DNA of 64,000 nt. Origin: Chloroflexota bacterium (lineage in GTDB: Bacteria; Chloroflexota; Dehalococcoidia; JABGRK01). Shown here piece after piece: positions 1 through 7,584 of this stretch. The position numbers were made by a program, and so were the translations under genes. How positions within the stretch are numbered: the stretch's first letter is position 1; the number at the start of each line of letters is the position of its first letter. The notes under the pieces were generated by a model that had not been told where the DNA came from, did no database searches, and was given only the letters and a program-made list of their open reading frames with translations. The stretch lies in assembly GCA_018648325.1 (NCBI GenBank), contig JABGRK010000016.1, positions 73,338 through 137,337 on the forward strand, read 5' to 3'.

Positions 1-241
1 GTTCTCTGGCTCTTTTGGTTGCCAGTTCTTCTATCTCATCCATTGCCTCGCATCCGCCGTAATAGCGCTTGTGCGGGTACCCCTCGGCATATTTGTTGTT
101 GAGCACCGAGCCTAAAGCCTTGAGGACCGCCTTGCTGGCGTAATTTTCCGATGCAATAAGCTCTATATTATCGTGGAGCCTTTGCTCCTCGTGCCTGATT
201 GTTTTATATACTTCTGGATCGTAGTCTTCTAAAATGCTCAT
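1..241 (-). CDS. glyA: Serine hydroxymethyltransferase, N-terminal part (cut by window edge)
   Basis: The PLP enzyme GlyA interconverts serine and glycine and loads one-carbon units onto tetrahydrofolate in the cytoplasm. Only the first 80 residues lie in the window; the rest is beyond base 1. The translation begins [12 protein letters not shown] and carries the family signatures ELIASENY (residues 27-34) and [15 protein letters not shown] (49-63), which are diagnostic for SHMT. The ATG is at 241-239. The gene is divergent from the ATP-grasp gene at 519, and a perfect 7-bp stem lies in its leader (272-297). The identification is firm; the gene is incomplete only because of the window boundary. 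Confidence 0.95.
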   Translation of the reverse strand, partial: MSILEDYDPEVYKTIRHEEQRLHDNIELIASENYASKAVLKALGSVLNNKYAEGYPHKRYYGGCEAMDEIEELATKRARE

Positions 242-271
242 TGATATTGCTTTCTGTAAAAATTAAGAAGC

Positions 272-297
272 CACGCATTTTTTTTGTTTTATGCGTG
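272..297 (-). promoter_or_regulatory. Hairpin in the glyA leader
   Basis: A perfect 7-bp inverted repeat (CACGCAT at 272-278, ATGCGTG at 291-297) surrounds an A/T-only loop, about 30 bases upstream of the glyA start. Read on the minus strand it is followed by a T-rich stretch (TTAATTTTT), so it could be an attenuator or simply a leader stem. No known riboswitch was recognised. The rest of 242-518 shows only an A/T-rich divergent promoter region. Confidence 0.35.
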
Positions 298-442
298 ACT
301 TTAGCTTTAATCAAACACTCTTTATCAAGCCTAAGTGTATTTTACAACAATTTACACCTGTAAAGCCAGCTTACGTAGGCAGTTTACACAAGACCGTGAT
401 AATTTGTCAATAACAAACATGTCTACTTTCATCTATAAGTGA

Positions 443-448
443 TATAAT
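443..448 (+). promoter_or_regulatory. Probable -10 box for the ATP-grasp gene
   Basis: TATAAT at 443-448, with only a weak -35 (TGTCTA at 420-425, 17-base spacing). It is about 70 bases upstream of the start chosen at 519. Confidence 0.45.
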
Positions 449-518
449 GGTTCGTTGACAGCGTTTTATCAAGATGATATCTTTTCTCAGGGTATCTAGC
501 TATGAGGTTAATTATTTG

Positions 519-1223
519 ATGAGCGATATAATCGCCAGGGCCAGAAAAGAAAACAGAACTTATCTAACCGAGGTTGAGTCCAAGGAGCTGATTACTCAGG
601 CCGGTATCAAGACCAATACTGCTCAGATTGCTATTTCTAAAGAGGAAGCAATATCGTTCAGTAAGCAGATGGGATATCCGGTGGTGCTCAAGATAATTTC
701 CCGGGATATTTTGCATAAGAGCGACGTTGGTGGTGTGGTGCTTGGTCTTGGCAGTGACGATGATGTTGCTCGTGCTTACGATCAAATTATGTCCTCTGTA
801 AAAAAGGCTAATCCAGATGCTACGGTCGACGGAATATCGGTTCAGCCTATGGCCAGAGCTGGCGTTGAGGTAATAATCGGTATGTTTAAGGACGATCAGT
901 TTGGGCCGGTACTGATGTTTGGCATTGGCGGAGAGCTGGTTGAAGTTTACAAAGACGTTTCTTTCGGGATAGTCCCCATTCCTGCAAAATTCGCTCGCCG
1001 TATGATAAAAGATATTAAGGGGTATGCATTGCTGGATGGCTATCGCGGACGGGAGAAGGCCAACACAGATATACTTGAGCAGATGTTACTCAAGATGTCC
1101 GCATTTGTGCAGGCAAATCCTCAAATAAAAGAGATAGATTTAAATCCGATAATGGCATATTCAAGCGATGCCATAGCGGTTGATGCCAGAGTAATTTTAG
1201 AGCCGGCAGGATTGGACTCCTAA
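519..1223 (+). CDS. ATP-grasp subunit of an ADP-forming acyl/acetyl-CoA synthetase
   Basis: The 234-residue protein is a free-standing ATP-grasp domain like the beta subunit of ADP-forming acetyl-CoA synthetase, which makes ATP while converting acyl-CoA to the acid. Visible family features are GYPVVLKI followed by HKSDVGGV (residues 66-73), the central EVIIGMFKDDQFGPV and FGIGGE segments, and the C-terminal DLNPIMAY (207-214). An in-frame ATG at 474 would add 15 residues, but the ATG at 519 has a GAGGTT ribosome-binding site and starts where family members start. No alpha (CoA-binding) subunit is adjacent; the upstream neighbour is divergent glyA and the next gene is rpsP. The substrate cannot be told from sequence. 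Confidence 0.85.
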   Translation: MSDIIARARKENRTYLTEVESKELITQAGIKTNTAQIAISKEEAISFSKQMGYPVVLKIISRDILHKSDVGGVVLGLGSDDDVARAYDQIMSSVKKANPDATVDGISVQPMARAGVEVIIGMFKDDQFGPVLMFGIGGELVEVYKDVSFGIVPIPAKFARRMIKDIKGYALLDGYRGREKANTDILEQMLLKMSAFVQANPQIKEIDLNPIMAYSSDAIAVDARVILEPAGLDS

Positions 1224-1237
1224 TTTAGTTAAAATAA

Positions 1238-1246
1238 TGCTATAAT
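1238..1246 (+). promoter_or_regulatory. Extended -10 promoter of the rpsP operon
   Basis: TGCTATAAT (TATAAT at 1241-1246) is an extended -10 element about 70 bases before rpsP. No good -35 is visible, which is usual for extended -10 promoters. Confidence 0.55.
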
Positions 1247-1315
1247 GTATAATTGCTTGCAAATATTAATTAGATCAAAAACAGGCTAAAGTTTTAGCCG
1301 AGGAGAAAAAGGGAA

Positions 1316-1579
1316 TTGGTAAAGATTAGACTTACTCGTACCGGGGCAAAAAAGAAACCCAGCTATCGTGTTGTTGCTGCGGACAGCCGTGCACCACGTG
1401 ATGGCGCTTTTCTTGAGATTCTGGGCCATTACGATCCCAAGACCGATCCTGAGACCGTAGTGATCGATGAAGAGAAGGCGCTTAAGTGGCTTAAAAACGG
1501 AGCACAGGCCACTAAAGGCACAGAGCGACTTTTAGTTAAGCTGGGTATAATGGAAAAACTCCAGGCTTCAAAAAGCTAA
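1316..1579 (+). CDS. rpsP: 30S ribosomal protein S16
   Basis: The 87-residue protein has the S16 N-terminus [19 protein letters not shown] and the conserved ILGHYDP segment. S16 is an early-binding structural protein of the small ribosomal subunit. The start is a TTG at 1316, preceded by AGGAGA at 1301-1306; there is no ATG option that keeps the conserved N-terminus. It is the first gene of rpsP-khpA-rimM, with 15 bases to khpA. Confidence 0.97.
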   Translation: MVKIRLTRTGAKKKPSYRVVAADSRAPRDGAFLEILGHYDPKTDPETVVIDEEKALKWLKNGAQATKGTERLLVKLGIMEKLQASKS

Positions 1580-1594
1580 AGTAAAGAGTGAAAA

Positions 1595-1819
1595 ATGAAA
1601 GAACTGGTTGAGTATATTGCCAGGTCCATCGTGGATGATCCCGAGCAGGTCAACGTTACCGAGGGATATGGAGACGGTGTTGTCTTGAACTTGCACGTTG
1701 CTCCTGATGACATGGGCAAGGTTATTGGCAAGCAGGGGCGCATAGCTACTGCCATAAGAGCGTTGCTCAAGGTTGCTGCTATTAAGCAGGGCGTTAGAGT
1801 TACCCTCAATATCGAATAG
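1595..1819 (+). CDS. khpA: KH-domain RNA-binding protein KhpA
   Basis: This 74-residue protein is a single KH domain with the RNA-gripping loop GKQG at residues 45-48. KhpA-type proteins bind RNA, often with KhpB/Jag, and are typically encoded between rpsP and rimM, as here. Length and position match the family. ATG at 1595, 13 bases before rimM. Confidence 0.95.
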   Translation: MKELVEYIARSIVDDPEQVNVTEGYGDGVVLNLHVAPDDMGKVIGKQGRIATAIRALLKVAAIKQGVRVTLNIE

Positions 1820-1832
1820 AGCTAAAAGCATC

Positions 1833-2327
1833 ATGGAAGACGACTTTTTAATCGTGGGGCGCGTTCTGGCTCCGTGGGGGCTGAGGGGCGACCTCAAATC
1901 CGAAGTCATCACCGATTTTCCCCAAAGATTTGCCCCCAATAGCAAGGTTTATATCGATGGTATCGCTATGACTATCGAGCGCAGTCGATTTCAAAAAGGT
2001 AACGTTATTCTCAAGCTGGCTGGGATAGACAGCATTGAACAGGTTGAACCCCTCAGGAACAAGTACCTCAAAGTCCCGCAATCCGAAGCGATCCCTTTGG
2101 AAAATGATCAGTATTATCACCATCAGCTAATCGGGCTTGAGGTGATAACATCCCGTGGCAAGCAGATTGGTTCCATCGCTGATATTCTGCCTACCGGAAG
2201 CAATGATGTTTATGTAGTAAAGGGCAATGGTAAAGAATACCTTATTCCGGCCATAAATGATGTTGTTGTTCAAATCGATTTGGATAAGGGCATAATGATT
2301 ATTGAGGAAATCAAGGATTTGCTTTAG
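1833..2327 (+). CDS. rimM: Ribosome maturation factor RimM
   Basis: The 164-residue protein fits RimM, a 16S rRNA-processing factor that acts on the 30S head near S19. The N-terminal RimM barrel contains the VGRVLAPWGLRGDLK signature, and the C-terminal PRC-like barrel contains DVYVV and YLIPAINDVV. The ATG at 1833 follows the khpA stop closely; a longer in-frame start at 1773 lies inside khpA and adds residues unlike the family. trmD and rplS, the usual followers, are 50 kb away in this window. Confidence 0.95.
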   Translation: MEDDFLIVGRVLAPWGLRGDLKSEVITDFPQRFAPNSKVYIDGIAMTIERSRFQKGNVILKLAGIDSIEQVEPLRNKYLKVPQSEAIPLENDQYYHHQLIGLEVITSRGKQIGSIADILPTGSNDVYVVKGNGKEYLIPAINDVVVQIDLDKGIMIIEEIKDLL

Positions 2328-2344
2328 TTGGTGCTAATAGATAA

Positions 2345-3049
2345 ATGTCTGTTTTAAAATCACTGACGCGGTTAAAAGATGCAGCTCTAAATTTGCTGTT
2401 TCCGGCTAAATGCGTAGGCTGTGGCAGCACTGGCGATTATATCTGCGATTCCTGTAGATCTGGCTTCCCTTTGATATCCTCTCCCATTTGTGAATATTGT
2501 GGTATTCTTTTGAAGCACGGCAATGTATGTATGCGCTGTCGCCAACATTCACAGACAATTGATGGCATTCGCTCTCTATTTGCATTTCAGGATAGTGCCC
2601 GCAAGGCTGTTTATGAGCTTAAGTACAACAACCTGAGGGCTATAGCTCATACAATGGCCCCTTTATTTCATGATTACATGTTGGCAAATGATATATCCGG
2701 CGATGTTCTGGTCCCGGTTCCGCTTCACTCCTCGCGTTTGCGTGAGCGCGGGTATAATCAATCCGAATTGATTTGCAGGGAACTGGGCAAATTGTGTAAT
2801 CTTCTTTTTGAAAAGAAATCGCTGGTTAGAACGCAGCACACCAAGTCACAAACGGCGCTCAATCGAGATCAGCGCGCCGATAATGTGAAGGATGTGTTTG
2901 CCTGCAAGGATGACATTTTTAAGGGCAAACGCGTGTTGCTGATAGATGATGTTTGTACTACAGGTGCTACGCTTGATGCGTGCGCTGTGAGCTTGAAGGA
3001 AAAAGGGGCATTAGCAGTGTGGGGGCTTACCTTCGCCAGAGACCTGTAA
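2345..3049 (+). CDS. comF: ComF family phosphoribosyltransferase-like protein
   Basis: This is a 234-residue ComF-type protein. It has two N-terminal zinc-binding pairs, C23/C26 with C34/C37 and C49/C52 with C62/C65. The C-terminal type I phosphoribosyltransferase fold has the PRPP loop VLLIDDVCTTGATL (from residue 197). The family takes part in DNA uptake or nucleotide salvage, but its biochemical role is poorly defined. It follows rimM by 17 bases and probably ends that operon. Confidence 0.9.
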   Translation: MSVLKSLTRLKDAALNLLFPAKCVGCGSTGDYICDSCRSGFPLISSPICEYCGILLKHGNVCMRCRQHSQTIDGIRSLFAFQDSARKAVYELKYNNLRAIAHTMAPLFHDYMLANDISGDVLVPVPLHSSRLRERGYNQSELICRELGKLCNLLFEKKSLVRTQHTKSQTALNRDQRADNVKDVFACKDDIFKGKRVLLIDDVCTTGATLDACAVSLKEKGALAVWGLTFARDL

Positions 3050-3052
3050 CAA

Positions 3053-3082
3053 TTGACAATAGTCTTGAAACTATAGTAAACT
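3053..3082 (+). promoter_or_regulatory. Candidate sigma-70 promoter for the winged-helix ferredoxin gene
   Basis: A consensus -35 TTGACA (3053-3058) and a weak -10 TAAACT (3077-3082) are 18 bases apart. The start codon at 3187 has AAGGAGA just upstream, so the leader would be about 100 bases. Confidence 0.45.
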
Positions 3083-3186
3083 TTAAGGGCAGTTTTTTCT
3101 AGTTTGGGAGTAATGTTTTCACATTTCACCATTATGAAAAACAGCAGATAAGTAAGCTGTCTATATAGCGAAAGGAGAACTAAAAT

Positions 3187-4548
3187 ATGAAGGCAGATCG
3201 GGGTAAATGGGTTCCAGAATCCATGCCGTACGATGTAGAGTCCAGAAAGAATTTCAAACCTAATGTTAAACCACAAGATGTAGGTCTTTTACTTGACCGT
3301 GTTGCATCCTACTCAAAAGGTCCCAAGGCACAGGCCGTTCCGGATGTTGATGAGCTTCATGACATCTACGACGTGCTTTGTGACAGGTTGGCCTATCCCA
3401 ATTCGGTAAGAGTTCGCCGCTTGTTAGAGTGGGAATTTTCCGAGCTGGAGATGGAAGTATGTCACCAGATCAAGGACATTGACCTGGATAACCAGGCCGA
3501 AAACTTGGGCAAATTGCTTGATGTACCTGTAACCAAGATGAGGGAAGTACTACAGTCACTCTTCCAGAAGGGTGCTATCTTCCCCAGAGATTACAAGACG
3601 TGGAGAGGCTTCAGATTCCTGCCGCGTGGTCTTTATCAGCTGCATGACGGCGGTATGACCAATCCAGCACTGGATCTGAAATACGGTCCTACCGTATACA
3701 ACCTTTGGAACGATTTTGTAATTCATGACGAGGCCACAAGAGTAAAAGAAACCTATGATCGCTGGGCCGAAGAGGGTGCTCCCACCGACCTTGGTCGCAG
3801 AGTTCTGCCTGCATACGAAGCTATGCTGCTCAGCCCTGATGCTGACCAGATTGAGCCTTGGGAAGATGCCCGTGCCATTATTGATGCAGTAGGTATGATT
3901 GCACTGGCACCATGTTCCTGCCGTAAGCGTGTATCTGGTGGTGGTATGACCTGTAAGCGAACAAAAGCTCAGGTGTGCTTAAACTTTGATAAAGCCGCTA
4001 CCGGTGTTGTTTACAAGCATGGCCGTGAGATAACCAAGCCAGAGGCACTGCAGGTAATGCGACAGGCAAACCGTGATGGTTTAGTACATTCCATGGAGCA
4101 TTTCCAGACCTTAAGGCCGTATCTTTTGTGTGCTTGCTGTGACTGTTGCTGTCACCACTGGGCACCTACAGCGCAGGCCGGATGGAAGCCGGAGTACCGC
4201 TTCCGTAAATCACGCTGGGAAGTCGAGATTTCCCATGGCGCCTGTGATGCCTGTATCGACGTTAAAAATGGACCGACATGCATAAGCATTTGCCATTTCA
4301 ACGCAATTGAGATGCGCGAGATTAATAACTTTCTTGAGGCTCCTATGCCCGAGCCGTGGGTAATCCAGAACGTTAAGGCATTTGTTGACACGGATCTGTG
4401 TTGGGGTTGCCTGAGTTGTGTGCTGGTATGCCCGTCCAAGGCAATTACAGCCCTTTGCGTACGTGACGAGGAATGGGTTCCCGAGTCGAGAACCGCTCCC
4501 GCTCCCAGGCGTGTCGAGTATCAGCAGAGAATTGAAGTACACGACTAA
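3187..4548 (+). CDS. Winged-helix plus ferredoxin-domain iron-sulfur protein
   Basis: The 453-residue cytoplasmic protein has no signal peptide. Residues about 70-150 look like a winged helix (KLLDVPVTKMREVLQSLFQKG). A four-cysteine block follows (C243, C245, C256, C264; begins APCSCRKR), then a cysteine cluster CACCDCCC (315-322). The C-terminal ferredoxin domain has two sites: C353/C356/C365/C369 and the canonical C405/C408/C411/C415 followed by Pro. This order (helix domain, CxCR block, CC cluster, 2[4Fe-4S]) matches a widespread family of anaerobes annotated only as 4Fe-4S binding proteins. No biochemical function is known to me. The good AAGGAGA site fixes the ATG at 3187. The next gene is a small metal-binding protein, suggesting a shared redox or metal role. 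Confidence 0.85.
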   Translation: MKADRGKWVPESMPYDVESRKNFKPNVKPQDVGLLLDRVASYSKGPKAQAVPDVDELHDIYDVLCDRLAYPNSVRVRRLLEWEFSELEMEVCHQIKDIDLDNQAENLGKLLDVPVTKMREVLQSLFQKGAIFPRDYKTWRGFRFLPRGLYQLHDGGMTNPALDLKYGPTVYNLWNDFVIHDEATRVKETYDRWAEEGAPTDLGRRVLPAYEAMLLSPDADQIEPWEDARAIIDAVGMIALAPCSCRKRVSGGGMTCKRTKAQVCLNFDKAATGVVYKHGREITKPEALQVMRQANRDGLVHSMEHFQTLRPYLLCACCDCCCHHWAPTAQAGWKPEYRFRKSRWEVEISHGACDACIDVKNGPTCISICHFNAIEMREINNFLEAPMPEPWVIQNVKAFVDTDLCWGCLSCVLVCPSKAITALCVRDEEWVPESRTAPAPRRVEYQQRIEVHD

Positions 4549-4601
4549 TTAAAACTGGCTTCTTTGTGAAACAAGAACGGTTAATATAAAAATATAAAAT
4601 T

Positions 4602-4629
4602 GGGGTCGGGGTAGAAATATCTCGACCCC
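4602..4629 (+). promoter_or_regulatory. Hairpin between the ferredoxin gene and the RING-like gene
   Basis: GGGGTCG (4602-4608) pairs with CGACCCC (4623-4629) over a 14-base loop. No T-run follows, so it is not a typical terminator. It may be an mRNA-stability or processing stem between co-transcribed genes. Confidence 0.4.
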
Positions 4630-4661
4630 GATGATCTACAAACAAAAGGGGGACTTATCTA

Positions 4662-4832
4662 ATGGCAAAGAAAAAGTGTGATTCTTGCGGCCTGCAGAGA
4701 AACGAAGAGGGCGGCACATCGTGTCCGGAAGGGCATTGGATGTGCAAAGGATGTTCCTTTAGCGGGCAGGTTGGTTTTACCAGAACCACGTGTAATGTTT
4801 GTGGCGAGCCGTTAAACGAAGGCACCACATAA
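4662..4832 (+). CDS. 56-residue RING-finger-like zinc protein
   Basis: The ATG at 4662 follows a GGGGG-rich site and the TAA ends at 4832. The protein is almost entirely metal ligands: C6, C9, C21, H25, C28, C31, C44 and C47. The spacing is C-x2-C-x11-C-x3-H-x2-C-x2-C-x12-C-x2-C, which satisfies the classical C3HC4 RING pattern, with Trp at 26. Length and composition make a real gene likely: a basic start (MAKKK) and a strong terminator right after the stop. It could be a cross-brace RING fold or two simple zinc ribbons. I cannot assign a function; ubiquitin-ligase activity should not be assumed. It probably shares the transcript of the preceding iron-sulfur gene. Confidence 0.75.
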   Translation: MAKKKCDSCGLQRNEEGGTSCPEGHWMCKGCSFSGQVGFTRTTCNVCGEPLNEGTT

Positions 4833-4859
4833 ACTTTTATTTTCCAAAATGGGTTTAAT

Positions 4860-4911
4860 AAAGCCGGGGGTTTTTTGCGTCACTAACGTGATGAGAAAGT
4901 CCCCGGTTTTT
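4860..4911 (+). terminator. Rho-independent terminator after the RING-like gene
   Basis: An imperfect 11-bp stem (4860-4870 with 4900-4910, core CCGGGG/CCCCGG) runs into TTTTT at 4907-4911. A small inner stem TCAC/GTGA (80-83 / 88-91 of that line) sits in the loop. It ends the 3187-4832 transcript. Confidence 0.8.
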
Positions 4912-4991
4912 AACTTGTTAAGGGTTACTGTTTTTTTCGTTTTGTGATATTGTTTAGCAACTTGATTTAGTATATGTAGGTTTGGTAATAG

Positions 4992-5669
4992 ATGGATTTC
5001 ATTTATCGACAGGTCATGGCTGCTTTGTATTACCTTTGTATGACAACTATGAAGGTATTGCTGGTCATTTTGTGCCGCTGGCGGGTTTATGGCCAGGATA
5101 ATCTTCCCAAAGAGGGCCCTGTACTTATCGTTTCCAATCATATGAATTTCATTGATCCTCCTTTGCTGGCCGCCAGCTTGCCCAGAAAGCTTACGTTTAT
5201 GGCCAAAAAAGAGCTTTTTGAGTCGTGGATGTCGCGTCCCATTGTACAGGCATTTTCATTCTCTGTAAGCAGAGGAGTTCCTAATAAAGAATCGTTGCGT
5301 CAGGCAGCTTTTACTCTTGAACAGGATAAGCCGCTCTCAATGTTTCCTGAAGGGAAAAGAAGTCCTAATGCGCAGATGCTAGAGGGTTTTCCCGGTTCTT
5401 CTCTGATTGCGCTAAGGGCTGGCGTTCCTGTTCTTCCAATCGGCATCACTGGCTCTGAGAAGCTGAAGAATTTTTTCCATGTTTTCAGGCATCGTCACAT
5501 TACAGTCAATGTGGGCAAGCCTTTTTATTTACCTGAGGCTGATAAGGTGCCGAGGCGAGCACAGTTGATTGAGGCAACCGATATAATCATGAGAAAAATA
5601 GCCGAGCTACTGCCTGAGGAATATCAGGGTGTATACCGAAAAAACGGAAACGTTCTGCAGGAGGCATAA
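4992..5669 (+). CDS. plsC: 1-acyl-sn-glycerol-3-phosphate acyltransferase
   Basis: The 225-residue membrane-associated PlsC-type enzyme makes phosphatidic acid from lysophosphatidic acid. Motif 1 NHMNFID holds the catalytic H50/D55 pair, motif 2 is SRGVPNKES (94-102) and motif 3 FPEGKRS (119-125). The hydrophobic N-terminus (residues 8-28) is a probable membrane anchor. It is followed by ispH after 2 bases, so the two are co-transcribed. Membrane-lipid synthesis with glycerol phosphate fits a bacterial lipid chemistry. Confidence 0.92.
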   Translation: MDFIYRQVMAALYYLCMTTMKVLLVILCRWRVYGQDNLPKEGPVLIVSNHMNFIDPPLLAASLPRKLTFMAKKELFESWMSRPIVQAFSFSVSRGVPNKESLRQAAFTLEQDKPLSMFPEGKRSPNAQMLEGFPGSSLIALRAGVPVLPIGITGSEKLKNFFHVFRHRHITVNVGKPFYLPEADKVPRRAQLIEATDIIMRKIAELLPEEYQGVYRKNGNVLQEA

Positions 5670-5671
5670 AC

Positions 5672-6529
5672 GTGCAGATAAAAAGAGCCTCTGAGATGGG
5701 CTTTTGTTTTGGGGTAAGAAGGGCTCTTGATCTGGTGTGGAAGGCTGTTGCTGAGCACGGTAAGCTCCAAAGTCTGGGTGCAATTGTGCATAACCAGAAA
5801 GTTGTGGATGATCTGGCTAGAATTGGCGTTGTCGTTGCTGATAATCTTGATCAGATCAGTTCCAGAGCAGTCGTTATAACTTCTCACGGTGTTGGCCCCA
5901 GTGTCACAGAACAGATGCAAAACAAGGGTCTTCAAATTGTTGATACGACTTGTCCTCATGTAAAAAAAGCACAGAACATAGCTAAAAAGCTTGCGGATGA
6001 TGATTATGCGATTATCATTTTTGGCGAGGCGGGACATCCTGAGGTACGTGGGCTTCTTGGTTGGGCGGGAGGCAAGGGCAAGGTTGTTGCGGACGCATCT
6101 GAGTTGCCCGAAGATCTGCCAAATCGTCTGGGAATAATGTCACAGACCACGCAGAGCCCGGGGAATTACGCTGACTTTGTACGGCAGATTGCTGCAAAAC
6201 TTCCGGATATTGCTGAGTTGAGAGTCTTTTCTACCATCTGTGAAGCTACAAGTAATAGATTGGATGCTGCTCTTGATTTGGCAAGAGTCGTTGACTTGAT
6301 GATAGTGGTAGGAGGTAGTACCAGCTCTAATACGAAACGGCTTGCCGAGGCAAGTATATCTGAGGGAATAACAACATATCATATCCAGAAAGCTGACGAA
6401 ATAGAAGATTGCTGGTTTGATGACAGATCTATTGTTGGAGTGACTGCCGGGGCTTCCACTCCGGACAATGTTATTGACGCTGTGGTGGATAAGCTTACCG
6501 ATATGGCCGGGCCTGGCAAGCCTGCTTGA
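5672..6529 (+). CDS. ispH: 4-hydroxy-3-methylbut-2-enyl diphosphate reductase
   Basis: IspH (LytB) carries out the last step of the MEP isoprenoid pathway with an iron-sulfur cluster, giving IPP and DMAPP. The three cluster cysteines are visible at C12 (GFCFGVRRA), C94 (TTCPHV) and C190 (STICEATSNR), along with H40, H72 and H122 of the active site. Length (285) is normal. The start is GTG at 5672, next to plsC; the stop overlaps the dgt start by a TTGA. So the organism uses the MEP route. Confidence 0.97.
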   Translation: MQIKRASEMGFCFGVRRALDLVWKAVAEHGKLQSLGAIVHNQKVVDDLARIGVVVADNLDQISSRAVVITSHGVGPSVTEQMQNKGLQIVDTTCPHVKKAQNIAKKLADDDYAIIIFGEAGHPEVRGLLGWAGGKGKVVADASELPEDLPNRLGIMSQTTQSPGNYADFVRQIAAKLPDIAELRVFSTICEATSNRLDAALDLARVVDLMIVVGGSTSSNTKRLAEASISEGITTYHIQKADEIEDCWFDDRSIVGVTAGASTPDNVIDAVVDKLTDMAGPGKPA

Positions 6530-7578
6530 GTAAGGGCGAGATGATACATAACGAGGTCCGTCAGCGTTTAGAAGAAGATGAAAATGGCCTTTCTCCACAT
6601 GCTGCCAAGAGTAGGACTTCGCGTGGTAGGCAAAGGAAGGAAGAGCCTTCTGAAATGCGGCTTGAATTCCAGCGCGATCGCGATCGTATAATTCATTGTA
6701 ATTCGTTTCGTCGCCTTAAATATAAAACACAGGTATTTATTGCTCCTATAGATGATCATTATGTTACTCGTCTAACCCATACCATAGAGGTGGCTCAGAT
6801 TAGCCGCTCCATTGCCAGGGCACTTAATCTAAATGAGGATCTGACAGAGGCCATTGCATTGGGTCACGACTTGGGACATACCCCATTCGGTCATGTAGGA
6901 GAGGAAGAGCTTAATCGGCTGTATCCGGAGGGTTTCAGGCACAATGAACAAAGCCTGAGAGTGGTGGAAACGCTTGAGAATGGTGGCAGGGGACTTAATC
7001 TTACATGGGAAGTTAGGGATGGAATTCTGAAGCATTCAAAATCGGGTATGGACCTATTTGACGCGGGGTGGGATTTCCCTGAAACCCTTGAGGCACAAAT
7101 ATGCAAGATAGCCGATCCGGTTGCTTATATCAATCACGATTTAAACGATGCACTAAGGGCGGGGCTTGTAAGCCAGAAGGATTTACCCAAACCGGCGCTG
7201 TCGACCTTGGGCCGCTCTCATTCACAGAGGATAAATACGCTGGTTTGTGATATTATAGATAACTCTTGGGCGGCCACTGGTTTAAGTGGGGGTAACGGGG
7301 TGCCGGTTATTGTTATGAGCCAAAAGGTGCTTGATGCGGCCAATGTCCTGCGTAACTTTTTATTTAAAAATGTGTATCGGGTTTGTGCATCTGAGATAGA
7401 AACCCGGAAGGCAAGAGAGACTATTAACAAGCTTTATCATTATTACAGTGCCAATCCCGATAGAATGCCTGATGATTTTAGAAATACCAAGGATGATGTT
7501 CTACGCAAGGTGGTTGATTATATCGCTGGGATGACAGACCAATACGCCTTTCGTATTGCCGATCAGATCGGCGGATAG
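6526..7578 (+). CDS. dgt: Deoxyguanosinetriphosphate triphosphohydrolase-like protein
   Basis: The protein is an HD-domain dNTPase of the Dgt family that cuts dNTPs to nucleoside plus tripolyphosphate. Metal-ligand motifs are RLTHTIEVAQ (H85) and GHDLGHTPFGH (H114-D115), with a later Asp in KIADPVAY. The TTG at 6526 overlaps the ispH stop (TTGA); an ATG at 6541 is an alternative giving 345 residues. It sits just ahead of dnaG (7 bases), so a dNTP-pool enzyme is co-transcribed with primase and sigma factor. Confidence 0.92.
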   Translation: MSKGEMIHNEVRQRLEEDENGLSPHAAKSRTSRGRQRKEEPSEMRLEFQRDRDRIIHCNSFRRLKYKTQVFIAPIDDHYVTRLTHTIEVAQISRSIARALNLNEDLTEAIALGHDLGHTPFGHVGEEELNRLYPEGFRHNEQSLRVVETLENGGRGLNLTWEVRDGILKHSKSGMDLFDAGWDFPETLEAQICKIADPVAYINHDLNDALRAGLVSQKDLPKPALSTLGRSHSQRINTLVCDIIDNSWAATGLSGGNGVPVIVMSQKVLDAANVLRNFLFKNVYRVCASEIETRKARETINKLYHYYSANPDRMPDDFRNTKDDVLRKVVDYIAGMTDQYAFRIADQIGG

Positions 7579-7584
7579 ATATAG

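Noticed and set aside
1773-1832. Upstream start for rimM
   Set aside because: It lies inside khpA and adds residues outside the RimM fold.
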